Shown: positions 11,809 through 21,854, counted from the stretch's first letter. The stretch: DNA of 64,000 nt from Lactobacillaceae bacterium AF64-9pH9TA (GCA_027681045.1 JAQDCK010000005.1:62001-126000), one strand, 5' to 3'. Translations and numbers: made by a program. Notes: generated from the sequence alone by a model not told the origin.

Positions 11809-12270
11809 CTAGTTGCCTAAAGCTACTGCCGCGATCTGCTCTAAGTACTTCTGGTCCAAATCATCAAAATTGTTCAAATTAGTCGAGTCAAAGTCGTACA
11901 CGCCCCAAAGGCTGCCATCCCGGTTAAAAACCGGCACGACGATTTCTGAATTGGAGGCACTGTCGCAAGCGATGTGGCCCGGGAAGTCATGAACATTGGC
12001 CACGATCTGCGTCTTCTTTTCCAAGGCTGCTTTCCCGCAGACCCCCTTGCCCAGCTGGATGTGCACGCAGGCTGGCATCCCCTGGAAGGGTCCCAGGATC
12101 AATTCCCCTTTTTCAAAGCGGTAGACCCCGGCAAAATTAACGTTTTTCATCCCCGCCTTCAAAAGGGCCGAAACGTTGCCGGTATTGGCGATCCAGTCGC
12201 TCTCCCCGGCCGTCAAGGCCTTGGCCTGCTCAAGCAATAACTCGTACTCTGCCTGACTTGCTGCTGCCAT
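11809..12270 (-). CDS. msrC: Free methionine-(R)-sulfoxide reductase (GAF domain)
   Basis: 153 residues, essentially a single GAF domain. Three cysteines lie at positions 68 (GPFQGMPACVHI), 78 (GKGVCGKA) and 102 (HIACDSASNSEIVVPV); the 10 and 24 residue spacings are those of the catalytic and resolving cysteines of fRMsr enzymes, which reduce free methionine-R-sulfoxide. ATG 12270 is chosen because AAGGAGG precedes it by five bases; an in-frame TTG at 12294 lies upstream of that site. The gene is 23 bases upstream of clpC, so oxidative repair and protein quality control are probably expressed together. Confidence 0.88.
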   Translation of the reverse strand: MAAASQAEYELLLEQAKALTAGESDWIANTGNVSALLKAGMKNVNFAGVYRFEKGELILGPFQGMPACVHIQLGKGVCGKAALEKKTQIVANVHDFPGHIACDSASNSEIVVPVFNRDGSLWGVYDFDSTNLNNFDDLDQKYLEQIAAVALGN

Positions 12271-12320
12271 GATTTCCTCCTTCACGTCTGCCAATAAATA
12301 GGTAAAAAGGCAAAAATTGC

Positions 12321-12359
12321 TATGCTTGCAAGCATAACATTTCCCGATCTTTTCGACAA
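12321..12359 (-). promoter_or_regulatory. msrC-clpC promoter overlapped by a perfect palindrome
   Basis: TTGTCG (12354-12359), 17 bases, TATGCT (12331-12336) on the minus strand. The -10 box is the first half of a perfect 16-base palindrome TATGCTTGCAAGCATA at 12321-12336, which also covers the probable transcription start. This placement is typical of a repressor operator. Confidence 0.6.
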
Positions 12360-12390
12360 GCCAGGTGCCCTGCAGATCTATTATAAGGCA

Positions 12391-12422
12391 AAAAGAAAAG
12401 ACCCGCTATTTAGCGAGTCTTT
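12391..12422 (-). terminator. Terminator of the distal tRNA-Gly
   Basis: Hairpin AAAGACCCGCT / AGCGAGTCTTT followed on the minus strand by a T-rich tail, seven bases beyond the tRNA 3' end. Confidence 0.75.
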
Positions 12423-12427
12423 GATGA

Positions 12428-12499
12428 AGCGGAAGACGGGATTCGAACCCGCGACCCCCACCATGGCAAGGTGATGTTCTACCACTGAACTACTTCCGC
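12428..12499 (-). tRNA. tRNA-Gly (anticodon GCC), copy 2
   Basis: The acceptor stem GCGGAAG/CTTCCGC, D arm, TTCGAAT T-loop and an anticodon loop TTGCCAT reading GCC are all present. The 3' CCA is not encoded. The mature part is identical to the copy at 12686-12757. Confidence 0.95.
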
Positions 12500-12561
12500 G
12501 ATACATTTATTAGTTTACCAAAAATTTTTTCTTTTGCAAGTCTTTTTTGCCCATAAATGAG

Positions 12562-12590
12562 AAAAAAGCGCTGCTATAAAGCAACGCTTT
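12562..12590 (-). terminator. Terminator downstream of tRNA-Pro
   Basis: Hairpin AAAGCGTTGC / GCAGCGCTTT with a T6 tail on the minus strand, between tRNA-Pro and the distal tRNA-Gly. The distal tRNA-Gly would then need its own promoter or read-through. Confidence 0.7.
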
Positions 12591-12607
12591 GATCACACAT
12601 TGGCTAA

Positions 12608-12681
<74 letters not shown>

Positions 12682-12685
12682 AAGA

Positions 12686-12757
12686 AGCGGAAGACGGGAT
12701 TCGAACCCGCGACCCCCACCATGGCAAGGTGATGTTCTACCACTGAACTACTTCCGC
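12686..12757 (-). tRNA. tRNA-Gly (anticodon GCC), copy 1
   Basis: First gene of the tRNA group, four bases from tRNA-Pro. It has the same cloverleaf as the copy at 12428-12499. Confidence 0.95.
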
Positions 12758-12892
12758 AACACATCTACTAGGATAATCTAAAAGCCGGGTCTTGGCAAGG
12801 ACTTTTTTATAAAAAATAGTATTTTTCTCGGGGGCAAGTTCGATTAAACTAAGAGTAAGAAAGCGTTTATCTAAATAAAAGGAAGAGAAAAA

Positions 12893-13501
12893 ATGAAAAA
12901 GAAAAAACTCCTGGCGGCCTGCCTGGCCTTGGCCCTCCTGCCTCTCCTGTCCTCCTGCTCCATGATCAGCGACTACACCCTGGACCTCAAGTCCAAGCTG
13001 GTCGGCATCCCCTTCACCGTCTCCACCTATGACTACGACGGGCAGAAGATCGACCAGATCAAGGGCAAGTCAGTCCACATTGAGACCTACAAGCCGATGA
13101 GCAAGAAAAATTCCAGCGGCGACGAGCAGTCCAAGGTCATCGACGTGGAATTCGGCGGCCAGCAGATGATCCATGTCGGCTCCAGCCTGATCGCCTGCGA
13201 AGGCCTGCGCAATTACGAGGATACCTTTTCCAAAAAGGTCACCATTACCGACAAGCAGCGATCCATCCCAGTTCTGTCAATAATGTACAATAACTTCAGA
13301 AACGACTGGCTCTCCAAGGGCAAGGTCATCATGATCCGGTCCCAAGCCGGCAAGCCGATCGCCGTTTATGCCGGCAACAAGGTCCGGGTCAGTGCCACTG
13401 ACATGCCATCAACCACCCAGATCAATGTCGACGGCCACCGGCTCTTTATCTACCGCTGCGACTACTCCATCTATGACATGGAGACTATCAAGAAGATGTA
13501 G
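12893..13501 (+). CDS. Putative lipoprotein, DUF5052-like
   Basis: 202 residues with a classic lipoprotein signal: KKKK, a hydrophobic leucine-rich core and lipobox LSSC with the lipidated cysteine at about residue 22. The rest is soluble, beta-rich in appearance and has no catalytic motif I recognise. It resembles the small lactobacillus lipoproteins grouped as DUF5052; the family name is from memory. RBS GGAAGAG precedes the ATG. The gene is monocistronic with its own terminator and lies opposite to its neighbours. Confidence 0.75.
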   Translation: MKKKKLLAACLALALLPLLSSCSMISDYTLDLKSKLVGIPFTVSTYDYDGQKIDQIKGKSVHIETYKPMSKKNSSGDEQSKVIDVEFGGQQMIHVGSSLIACEGLRNYEDTFSKKVTITDKQRSIPVLSIMYNNFRNDWLSKGKVIMIRSQAGKPIAVYAGNKVRVSATDMPSTTQINVDGHRLFIYRCDYSIYDMETIKKM

Positions 13502-13507
13502 CTACGC

Positions 13508-13541
13508 AAAAAACGTTTCCTCAAGCAGGAAACATTTTTTA
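13508..13541 (+). terminator. Terminator of the lipoprotein gene
   Basis: GTTTCCT / AGGAAAC stem with flanking A-run and T6, seven bases after the stop codon. Confidence 0.85.
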
Positions 13542-13563
13542 GTATAAGAAGATTTTTCAAAAA

Positions 13564-13803
13564 TTACAGCTTGGCCAAAGCATGGTCCGGGCTGTCGGCC
13601 AAGCGGACCCAGGCAACCTTTGGATGCTTGCTAAGGTATTCAGCTACTCTTTGCGCGTTGTAGACGTGCCGTTCAACCCGCAAGGACAAGCTTTCCAAGC
13701 CTTACAAAAGTAGGAAGGCGTTAAAGGACTGAGGCTGGCCCCAATCGCTGCTCCCCGCTAGAGGATCAGCCAGCGTTTCGTCTGTTGATACCGTTTCCTG
13801 CAC
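13564..13803 (-). pseudogene. Remnant of O-acetylhomoserine sulfhydrylase (Cys/Met PLP enzyme)
   Basis: Reading one minus-strand frame from GTG 13803 gives VQETVSTDETLADPLAGS, then QSFNAFLLL, an in-frame TAA where the family has glutamine, then [23 protein letters not shown] and HPKVAW, ending at TAA 13564. The second half closely matches the C-terminal substrate-domain consensus ([22 protein letters not shown]) of MetY-type enzymes that make homocysteine from O-acetylhomoserine. The PLP lysine domain is deleted and the first 20 residues may be its N terminus. About 80 codons remain of about 430. Confidence 0.75.
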
Positions 13804-13821
13804 ATGAACCTTACCTCGTAA

Positions 13822-13860
13822 AAAAAGCCGCCCAACTAACCAGTAGTTCAGGCGGCCTTT
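13822..13860 (-). terminator. Terminator downstream of the 35-residue peptide gene
   Basis: AAAGGCCGCCTGAACTA / TAGTTGGGCGGCTTT hairpin with T-run on the minus strand, 27 bases after the peptide stop. Confidence 0.8.
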
Positions 13861-13886
13861 ACTATCTTCAATACAGTAACGAAATC

Positions 13887-13994
13887 TTAGGATGGTGAAC
13901 CACAGGTATTCGCTTCTACGCTAAAAAGCATGCTGGACATCAGTATGTTCATTGGCATGACTTGCATTTGACAATTCTTAGTTGCGAATTCCAT
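13887..13994 (-). CDS. Orphan 35-residue peptide
   Basis: The frame begins MEFATKNCQMQV and ends SVEANTCGSPS, with a methionine-rich, hydrophobic middle and two cysteines. AAAGGGGA lies seven bases before the ATG at 13992-13994, a TTGACA promoter lies about 40 bases further up, and a strong terminator follows, so the unit looks like a deliberately expressed small gene. There is no double-glycine leader and no maturation or transport gene nearby. It could be a signalling peptide, a toxin or a modified-peptide precursor; I recognise no family. Confidence 0.5.
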   Translation of the reverse strand: MEFATKNCQMQVMPMNILMSSMLFSVEANTCGSPS

Positions 13995-14034
13995 CTTGAT
14001 TCCCCTTTCTTCATCAATTATTAATTTAGCTTTA

Positions 14035-14062
14035 AACATACTGGCCTTAGGGAAAATGTCAA
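14035..14062 (-). promoter_or_regulatory. Predicted promoter of the 35-residue peptide gene
   Basis: Consensus TTGACA (14057-14062), 16 bases, TATGTT (14035-14040) on the minus strand. Confidence 0.5.
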
Positions 14063-14087
14063 TCCGTTTTTTAGAAAAAATCAGCAA

Positions 14088-14190
14088 ACAAAAACCAGGA
14101 AATCATGGCAGTGATTCCCTGGTTGATCGTCCTATTCACCAAATCAAGCCGCTGGAAGCACTTTCCAAGCTAAACTTAATCTGTATTTAA
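14088..14190 (-). ncRNA. Possible small RNA or leader ending in a terminator hairpin
   Basis: A promoter at 14191-14218 is followed after about 65 bases by a near-perfect 13-pair hairpin (AACCAGGGAATCA / TGATTTCCTGGTT, 14093-14124), whose 3' arm ends in a TGGTTTTTG run, that is, an intrinsic terminator. The unit would make a transcript of about 95 bases and stops before the second promoter at 14035-14062. No ribosome-binding site plus ORF is evident in it. It could be an attenuated leader of the peptide gene or an independent small RNA. Confidence 0.4.
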
Positions 14191-14218
14191 AGTATACGAG
14201 CTTTTCATCCAAAGTCAA
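14191..14218 (-). promoter_or_regulatory. Upstream promoter of the small RNA / peptide unit
   Basis: TTGACT (14213-14218), 16 bases, TATACT (14191-14196) on the minus strand. Confidence 0.55.
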
Positions 14219-14234
14219 TCTTTTTTCTAAAAAA

Positions 14235-14315
14235 TCAAGACTGGGCCAGCGAAATATTGCCCCCGCCCTGCTTTTTCACCTCGTACATCAATTGGTTGGC
14301 CTTCTTCTTTTTCTT
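14235..14315 (-). pseudogene. C-terminal scrap of a GGDEF (diguanylate cyclase) domain
   Basis: The minus-strand frame ending at TGA 14235 reads ANQLMYEVKKQGGGNISL, matching the extreme C-terminal helix and strand of GGDEF domains (ADxALYxAKxxGRNRV). Upstream the frame leaves the family at once, so only about 25 codons survive. The GGDEF catalytic motif is absent. Confidence 0.5.
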
Positions 14316-14326
14316 TCGTGAAAAAA

Positions 14327-14731
14327 CTAGGCAGCCGGGAAGGACATAAACTGGTGGGGCAGCATGGTCAAAGCGGCAAAGACCAGGTTCAAGACTAAAG
14401 CCAGAGTCCAGGCCCAGGTCTCTTCCCTTTTCAGCAAATAGTTGATTGCCAATAAAGCCAAGGCACTTCCAGCTGCCAGGCCTTCTCCCTGCCAAAACAA
14501 AAGCAAGGCTGCCGCCAGCAGGCCGCCATTCAAAACAGCTAATGCCCGCTTCCCTGGCCGCCAGAGAAGGTAGGCGCTAAGCCCCTCTAAGAGGCAGAGG
14601 ACGGCAAAAGTCCCCGCCTTTAAGGGCTGACCGGCCAAATAAGCCGCTAAGCCGCTGCTGGCAGCCAAAAAGGCCCCGGCCAAAGCGGAGATGGTGGTTA
14701 AGATCGACAATAAGTATCTGTAGATTGGCAA
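14327..14731 (-). CDS. Small integral membrane protein
   Basis: 134 residues, mostly hydrophobic, with about four membrane helices and short charged loops (WRPGKRA, LKREETWAW). The start is TTG (reads MPIYRYLL) with AGAGGA seven bases upstream. I recognise no family. It is a single gene between a GGDEF scrap and the lysS terminator; codon use is like the host chromosome. Confidence 0.65.
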   Translation of the reverse strand: MPIYRYLLSILTTISALAGAFLAASSGLAAYLAGQPLKAGTFAVLCLLEGLSAYLLWRPGKRALAVLNGGLLAAALLLFWQGEGLAAGSALALLAINYLLKREETWAWTLALVLNLVFAALTMLPHQFMSFPAA

Positions 14732-14831
14732 AAATATATCCTCTTCTAAAAGCAGGCTAAAAATATCGCCTTTATTCTAGCAAAAATACCTTGACATTCA
14801 TATCTTGAAAACGATTCATTTTATTTTTTTA

Positions 14832-14863
14832 ATAAAAAACTCTCCAGGCAAAGCTGGAGAGTT
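14832..14863 (-). terminator. Terminator of the dusB-lysS operon
   Basis: Ten-pair perfect hairpin AACTCTCCAG / CTGGAGAGTT followed by T6 on the minus strand, 17 bases after the lysS stop. Confidence 0.9.
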
Positions 14864-14880
14864 AAATTTATTAATCTGGA

Positions 14881-17449
<2,569 letters not shown>

Positions 17450-17527
17450 TGTCACCTTTTTCCTTTCAATAACTACAACTTTATATCATAACAAGAATAG
17501 GCGTGAAGGACAAATCAAAAGCCCACT

Positions 17528-17562
17528 AAAAGAGCATCCCCCGTTAAAAGAGGATGCTCTTC
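17528..17562 (-). terminator. Terminator of oppA-pepT
   Basis: AAGAGCATCC / GGATGCTCTT hairpin with T-tail on the minus strand, just after the pepT stop. Confidence 0.8.
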
Positions 17563-17568
17563 TTATCT

Positions 17569-18855
17569 TTACCAGTATTTTTCCAGGGGCCGGTCGTCTT
17601 GCCCCTCCTTGCTCTGGCGGGCATGTTCAGCCGCGATCGTCACTAAGACCTCGGCCAGCTTGTCCATCTGCTCGACCGTTACGTATTCGTAGCGGCCGTG
17701 GTAGTTGCCCCCGCCATTGAAGAGGTTGGGGGTCGGGATTCCCTTTTTAGTAATGAAGTTACCGTCGGTTCCCCCTCTAAAGGTCTGTACATTTGGCGCC
17801 AGGCCCGCTTTTTCATAACTGTCTAAGGCCAGGTTGACCACATAAGGCCGGTCCTTGACCCCGTTGTAGATATTCTCGTACTGACGGCGCAGGTCCAGCT
17901 GGAAGCGGTCTGGCCCGTATTTTTCCCCTAAGGAAGCAACGAGCTTTTTGACCAAATCTTCCTTAGCCAAAAATTCATCCCAGTCAAAGTCGCGGATGAT
18001 CAAGCTGACATGGGCTGAGTCGACACTGCTCTGGGCGTCCGTGACCATGATGAAGCCCTCGTGGCCCCGGGATTTTTCCGGCACTTGATCTTTAGGCAAG
18101 GCCGCCAAAAATTCCGTCATGATCGTCGTGGCATTAACCATCAGCCCGTAGGCTTCACCCGGGTGGACCACGGTCCCCTTGATCGTCAAATCAGCGGCTG
18201 AGGCATTGAAGGTCTCGTATTCAAAGTCGCCTGGCCGACCATTGTCCAAGGTATAGGCAAATTCCACTCCCGGAAAATCAGCCGGGTCAAAGCGCTGCCC
18301 GCCCAGGCCGATTTCTTCATCCGGGCCAAAAGCCACATAGATGTCGCCATGTTCAACTTCCGGGTGCTCATGGAGATACTTAAGAGCTGCCAGCAGGCCC
18401 GCCACCCCGGCCTTGTCGTCAGTTCCCAGAACCGTTTTCCCGTCGCTGGTGATCAGGGTCTGCCCCTTTAAGGTCAGCAGGTCAGGAAATTCTTCCGGGT
18501 CCAAGAAAATCCCGTTCGCTTCGTCCAGGGCCAGCTTTTGCCCCTGGTAGTCCCGGTGGACTTGGGGGCGGATGGGAAAGCGGTCGTCATATTCAACCGT
18601 GTCCACATGGGCGAAAAAGCCGATCGGGGCAACGCCTGCAATATTAGCGGCCAGGTGGCCGATCGCGAAGGCAGTTTTTTCATTGTAATAAGACTCAAGG
18701 CCATAGTCTTTGACCTGGTCAGCCAGTTCCTTCATCATCTTGACCTGATTAGGCGTAGTCGGGACCTGGTCTTTATTGGCGTATTTGGACTGGGTGTCTT
18801 CCTTGGCGTAGTGGATGAAGTTTTTTTCTAAAAAATCAAGGTCGGAAAAAGCCAT
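17569..18855 (-). CDS. pepT: Peptidase T (tripeptide aminopeptidase)
   Basis: 428 residues, family M20B, slightly longer than the usual 410. Metal ligands are visible in GFFAHVDTVEYDD (His/Asp), LGTDDKAGVAG (bridging Asp), FGPDEEIGLGG (Glu-Glu) and the C-terminal RGGTDGNFIT segment. It removes the N-terminal residue from tripeptides in the cytoplasm. ATG follows AGGAGG by five bases. It starts 10 bases after oppA, so peptide import and tripeptide breakdown form one operon under the T-box leader. Confidence 0.95.
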   Translation of the reverse strand: MAFSDLDFLEKNFIHYAKEDTQSKYANKDQVPTTPNQVKMMKELADQVKDYGLESYYNEKTAFAIGHLAANIAGVAPIGFFAHVDTVEYDDRFPIRPQVHRDYQGQKLALDEANGIFLDPEEFPDLLTLKGQTLITSDGKTVLGTDDKAGVAGLLAALKYLHEHPEVEHGDIYVAFGPDEEIGLGGQRFDPADFPGVEFAYTLDNGRPGDFEYETFNASAADLTIKGTVVHPGEAYGLMVNATTIMTEFLAALPKDQVPEKSRGHEGFIMVTDAQSSVDSAHVSLIIRDFDWDEFLAKEDLVKKLVASLGEKYGPDRFQLDLRRQYENIYNGVKDRPYVVNLALDSYEKAGLAPNVQTFRGGTDGNFITKKGIPTPNLFNGGGNYHGRYEYVTVEQMDKLAEVLVTIAAEHARQSKEGQDDRPLEKYW

Positions 18856-18864
18856 GTCTGCCTC

Positions 18865-20490
18865 CTATTTCTTGATGTAAACAAGCTTGAAGTCATAAGG
18901 GATACCCAGCGGGTTGTAGGACACGTTCTTGACGTAGCTTTGCACCAGCTGCGGCTTGGCCGTCTGGATCAGCGGGATAGTCCCCTGTTCATTCATCAAC
19001 AGCTTTTCAGCTGCCACCAGCCGCTTCCAGCGCTGAACCGGCTTGTTGCCGTAGACGTTTTCGGCTTCATTGAGCAGCTGGTCGTACTTGCTGCTGGCAA
19101 AACCGCTGGTGTTGTAGCTGGAGTCCTTTTCAAAGACGTCCAGGAAGTTGATCGGGTCACCTAAGATAGCCTGCCAGTTCTTGATGGTCAGCTGGTAGTT
19201 GCCGGCGCTTTGCCGGGAGATTAGGGTCGTGTATGGCAGAGTCGTCACGGTGATCTTCACCCCTGGCAGTTCGCCCAGCTTGCTTTGCAGGAATTCACCC
19301 ACCTGCTTGGCAGAGTCAGTATCGCTGACCGTCAGGTTGAGGTTAAGGGACTTGATGCCCAGTTCCTTGTAGCCCTTGGCCAGGTACTTCTTGGCTTCTT
19401 TCAAGTTGTAGCTGACTGCTTCCTTGACATAGGCTTCCTTGTAAAAAGCCTCCCCGGTCGTCGGGTTGTTCCCCATGCCGGATGGGACAAAGCCCTTGGC
19501 CGCAACTGACCCGTCGCTCAAGACCTTGGCCAGGCTCTCTCTGTCGATAGCCAAGGACAGGGCCCGGCGGATGTTGAAGTTGTTAAAAGCCTTGACTTTC
19601 TTGCGGTTTAATTCCAGGCGCTGGATAGCGGAAGCCGGCCGGTCGTAGAAGGTGGACTTGCCCTTGTTGGCCTTGACTTGTTCCCCGGTCAGGTAAGTTT
19701 CATCCAGCTTGCCAGCCTGGTAAAGGTTGTAGGCTGTTGAAGAAGTTTCGCTAATGGTTTCGTTGACCTTGTCCAGCTTCACGTTCTTCTTGTCCCAGTA
19801 GTTTTGGTTCTTAACCAGGGTAAACTGCTTGTTGGACCCGGTCCACTTGGTCAGCTTGAAAGGACCGGAGGAAATGGTGTACTTGGCTGCCGTCCCGTAC
19901 TTGCTGCCGACTTTTTCAATAAACTGCTGGTTTTCCGGGAAGAAAAGCGGGAAGGCCAGCAGGAGCTTAAAGTAAGATACCGGCCGGACCAGCTTGATCT
20001 GCAGCTTGTTTTTGCTCAAGGCCTTAACCCCCAGGCTGCTGACAGGCTTCTTGCCGGCATTGATGGCTTCGGCGTTTACGATCTGGTAGAGGTAGAAGGC
20101 CATGGAAGACTTGGTCTTCGGGTTCAGGGTTCTTCGGTAGGAGTAGACAAAGTCATTGGCCGTGATTGCCCGGCCATTGGACCACTTGGCGTTTCGCAAG
20201 ACAAAAGTATAGGTCTTACCCCCGTCAGTAATCTTGGCACTCTTGGCCAGGGCCAGCTGGGGCTTTTGCTTTTTGTCCAGGCGGTAGAGCCCTTCCTGGG
20301 TGTTCAAAAGAGCCTGGAAGGAAGTGGAGTCAGTCGTCAGTGACGGGTCCTGGGTTGAGATCTGGGCACTTTCGGTCCAGTTGAGAACCTGCTTGCTTTG
20401 GGACTGGGAGCTCTTTTGCTGACCGCAGGCGGCTAAAACGAGGGCTGAGGCGGTCAAAAGACCGGCAGCGGTAATTTTCTTCAAGGTCAT
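18865..20490 (-). CDS. oppA: Oligopeptide ABC transporter, substrate-binding lipoprotein
   Basis: 541 residues. ATG 20490 follows GGAGG. The signal MTLKKITAAGLLTAS ends in lipobox LAAC. The mature protein has family 5 extracellular solute-binding features (SNGRAITANDFVYSYRR, FNIRRALSLAIDRE). It captures peptides outside the membrane for an Opp-type permease. No permease or ATPase gene is adjacent, so this is a stand-alone binding protein that must use a transporter encoded elsewhere. Expression should depend on the tandem T-box upstream. Confidence 0.92.
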   Translation of the reverse strand: MTLKKITAAGLLTASALVLAACGQQKSSQSQSKQVLNWTESAQISTQDPSLTTDSTSFQALLNTQEGLYRLDKKQKPQLALAKSAKITDGGKTYTFVLRNAKWSNGRAITANDFVYSYRRTLNPKTKSSMAFYLYQIVNAEAINAGKKPVSSLGVKALSKNKLQIKLVRPVSYFKLLLAFPLFFPENQQFIEKVGSKYGTAAKYTISSGPFKLTKWTGSNKQFTLVKNQNYWDKKNVKLDKVNETISETSSTAYNLYQAGKLDETYLTGEQVKANKGKSTFYDRPASAIQRLELNRKKVKAFNNFNIRRALSLAIDRESLAKVLSDGSVAAKGFVPSGMGNNPTTGEAFYKEAYVKEAVSYNLKEAKKYLAKGYKELGIKSLNLNLTVSDTDSAKQVGEFLQSKLGELPGVKITVTTLPYTTLISRQSAGNYQLTIKNWQAILGDPINFLDVFEKDSSYNTSGFASSKYDQLLNEAENVYGNKPVQRWKRLVAAEKLLMNEQGTIPLIQTAKPQLVQSYVKNVSYNPLGIPYDFKLVYIKK

Positions 20491-20548
20491 GATTTCCTCC
20501 GTTTTTTTACTAGAAACGACAACTATTAACATCGCAGCTTAGCTTAAA

Positions 20549-20606
20549 AAGAAAAGCGCCCCTGAGATCAACCCAGGGACGCTAATAGCGTGTTACCACC
20601 CATCAT
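20549..20606 (-). promoter_or_regulatory. Second, partial T-box: antiterminator plus terminator
   Basis: On the minus strand GATGGGTGGTAACACGC (T-box core with the UGGU that pairs with the tRNA 3' end) is followed by a terminator hairpin (AGCGTCCCTG / CAGGGGCGCT) with a T-rich tail. Only about 45 bases separate it from the first terminator, too few for a stem I, so it lacks its own specifier domain. Confidence 0.8.
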
Positions 20607-20646
20607 TCAAAGCAAAAAATGCTTCCTCAACAGATACTCTGCCAGA

Positions 20647-20930
20647 AAAAAGACGCCTCTTGGCCCAGAGGCCAAGGGACGTCTTCGCGCGTTACCACCC
20701 TTTATTCAGCCCCGCCTCACGGCCGGAGCCCTTAAAGTCTTCCAGTCAGAAGATCTGAACGCGCTAACGGGCGTTAAGCGGGTCCGGCTTATCAGCGACT
20801 CGCCGGGACCATGCCAACACAAGACCATCTTCGCCAGCTTCTGCCCCCTGTTTCTCAGCACCAACAGTTCTCTGTAGAGGCTTCCCCTGACTACTCATCT
20901 TCTTAAGCTTTACTTAATTTAACTATAATC
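20647..20930 (-). promoter_or_regulatory. T-box riboswitch of oppA-pepT, probably Met-specific
   Basis: The minus strand has an AGTA-type stem I start (GATGAGTAGTCAGG), a distal loop region (GTTGGTGCTGAGAAACAGG), the T-box core AGGGTGGTAACGCGC (complement of 20687-20701) and a 14-pair terminator at 20647-20686 with T6. Folding by hand pairs AAGA/TCTT and GTCAG/CTGGC around the specifier loop GAAGATGG, which aligns ATG with the GGC specifier of the known glyQS leader. I therefore infer uncharged tRNA-Met as ligand. The T-box identity is firm; the specifier is tentative. Confidence 0.85.
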
Positions 20931-20932
20931 AG

Positions 20933-20961
20933 AGTATAAAGTGATTTTTATTTTTCGTCAA
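20933..20961 (-). promoter_or_regulatory. Promoter of the T-box-oppA-pepT transcript
   Basis: TTGACG, 17 bases, TATACT on the minus strand, starting 12 bases beyond the hslO stop codon. Confidence 0.7.
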
Positions 20962-20972
20962 GGAAGAAAAAG

Positions 20973-21854
20973 TTATTTTTCCAGCTTTTTGTCCAAAATG
21001 GCTTGCAGTTCTGCTTCAGTGAAATTGTACTTGTTCCCGCAGAAGTTGCAGACCAGTTCAGCTCCGTGGTCTTCGTCGATCATTTCCTTGAGCTGGCTGC
21101 CCTTCAAAGTCGCCAGCATGCCGGCGTACTTCTCCTTGGAGCAGTCGCAGTGGTAGGAGACCTCGTCCTTTTCCAGGATCTTGCAGTCATCGCCCAAAAT
21201 CTTCTTAGCCAAGTCTTCTGGCGTCATCCCGTCCAAAAAGGCAGATGAGAGCTGAGGCAGGGACTTGATCCGGTCTTCAGTTTCCTTCAGTAGTTCTTCG
21301 CTGGCTCCTGGCAGTGCCTGGAGCAAAAAGCCACCCGCGGCCCCGATAGTGTCGTTCGGGTTGACGAAAACTGACAGGCCGACAGCTGACGGGATCTGTT
21401 CTGACTTGGCCAGGTAATAGGTCAAGTCTTCAGCGATTTCCCCGGACACGATCGGCACTTCCCCGGTGTAAGGCTGCTTTAAGCCCAGGTCCTTGGTTAC
21501 CTGCAGCCAGCCCTTGCCGACAGCCTTCTTAACGTCGATGTGGCCATCTTCTCTGGCCGGCAAGGCCACGTGGTTGTTTTGGACATAGCCCTTGACAGTC
21601 AAATCTGACTTGGCCGTAACCACAGCTGCCCCAACCGGGCCGTCGCCCAAGAGGCGCAAAGTCAGTTCCTGGTCACCCTTTAATTCTGCCCCGGCCAAGA
21701 GAAGCGTGCCCAAAAGGCTCCGGCCCAATACAGCTGAAGAAGCTGACCAGGTGTCGTGCCGCTTTTGCGCTACAGCGACCAGATCCTTGCCATTAATGGT
21801 CAAAAGGCGCAGGTCCTTGCTGGCATTGATTGCTTTGATTAAGTAGTCGTTCAT
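20973..21854 (-). CDS. hslO: Redox-regulated chaperone Hsp33
   Basis: 293 residues. The C-terminal zinc-redox switch is present as HCDCSK (CxC) and VCNFCG (CxxC). The N-terminal part carries the family sequence ATARTTW-like SAVLGRSLLGTLLLAGAELKG. Oxidative disulfide formation in these cysteines activates its holdase function. ATG follows CAGGAAAA. It normally sits between ftsH and dusB; here tnpB separates it from ftsH and oppA-pepT separates it from dusB. Confidence 0.96.
   Translation of the reverse strand: MNDYLIKAINASKDLRLLTINGKDLVAVAQKRHDTWSASSAVLGRSLLGTLLLAGAELKGDQELTLRLLGDGPVGAAVVTAKSDLTVKGYVQNNHVALPAREDGHIDVKKAVGKGWLQVTKDLGLKQPYTGEVPIVSGEIAEDLTYYLAKSEQIPSAVGLSVFVNPNDTIGAAGGFLLQALPGASEELLKETEDRIKSLPQLSSAFLDGMTPEDLAKKILGDDCKILEKDEVSYHCDCSKEKYAGMLATLKGSQLKEMIDEDHGAELVCNFCGNKYNFTEAELQAILDKKLEK

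Noticed and set aside
14235-14495. 86-codon minus-strand ORF
   Set aside because: Its N-terminal two thirds are a shifted frame of the membrane protein at 14327-14731; only the last 25 codons resemble a real family and are listed as a GGDEF remnant.
20590-20877. Plus-strand ORF of 95 codons
   Set aside because: It lies entirely within the T-box leader read on the other strand and matches nothing.
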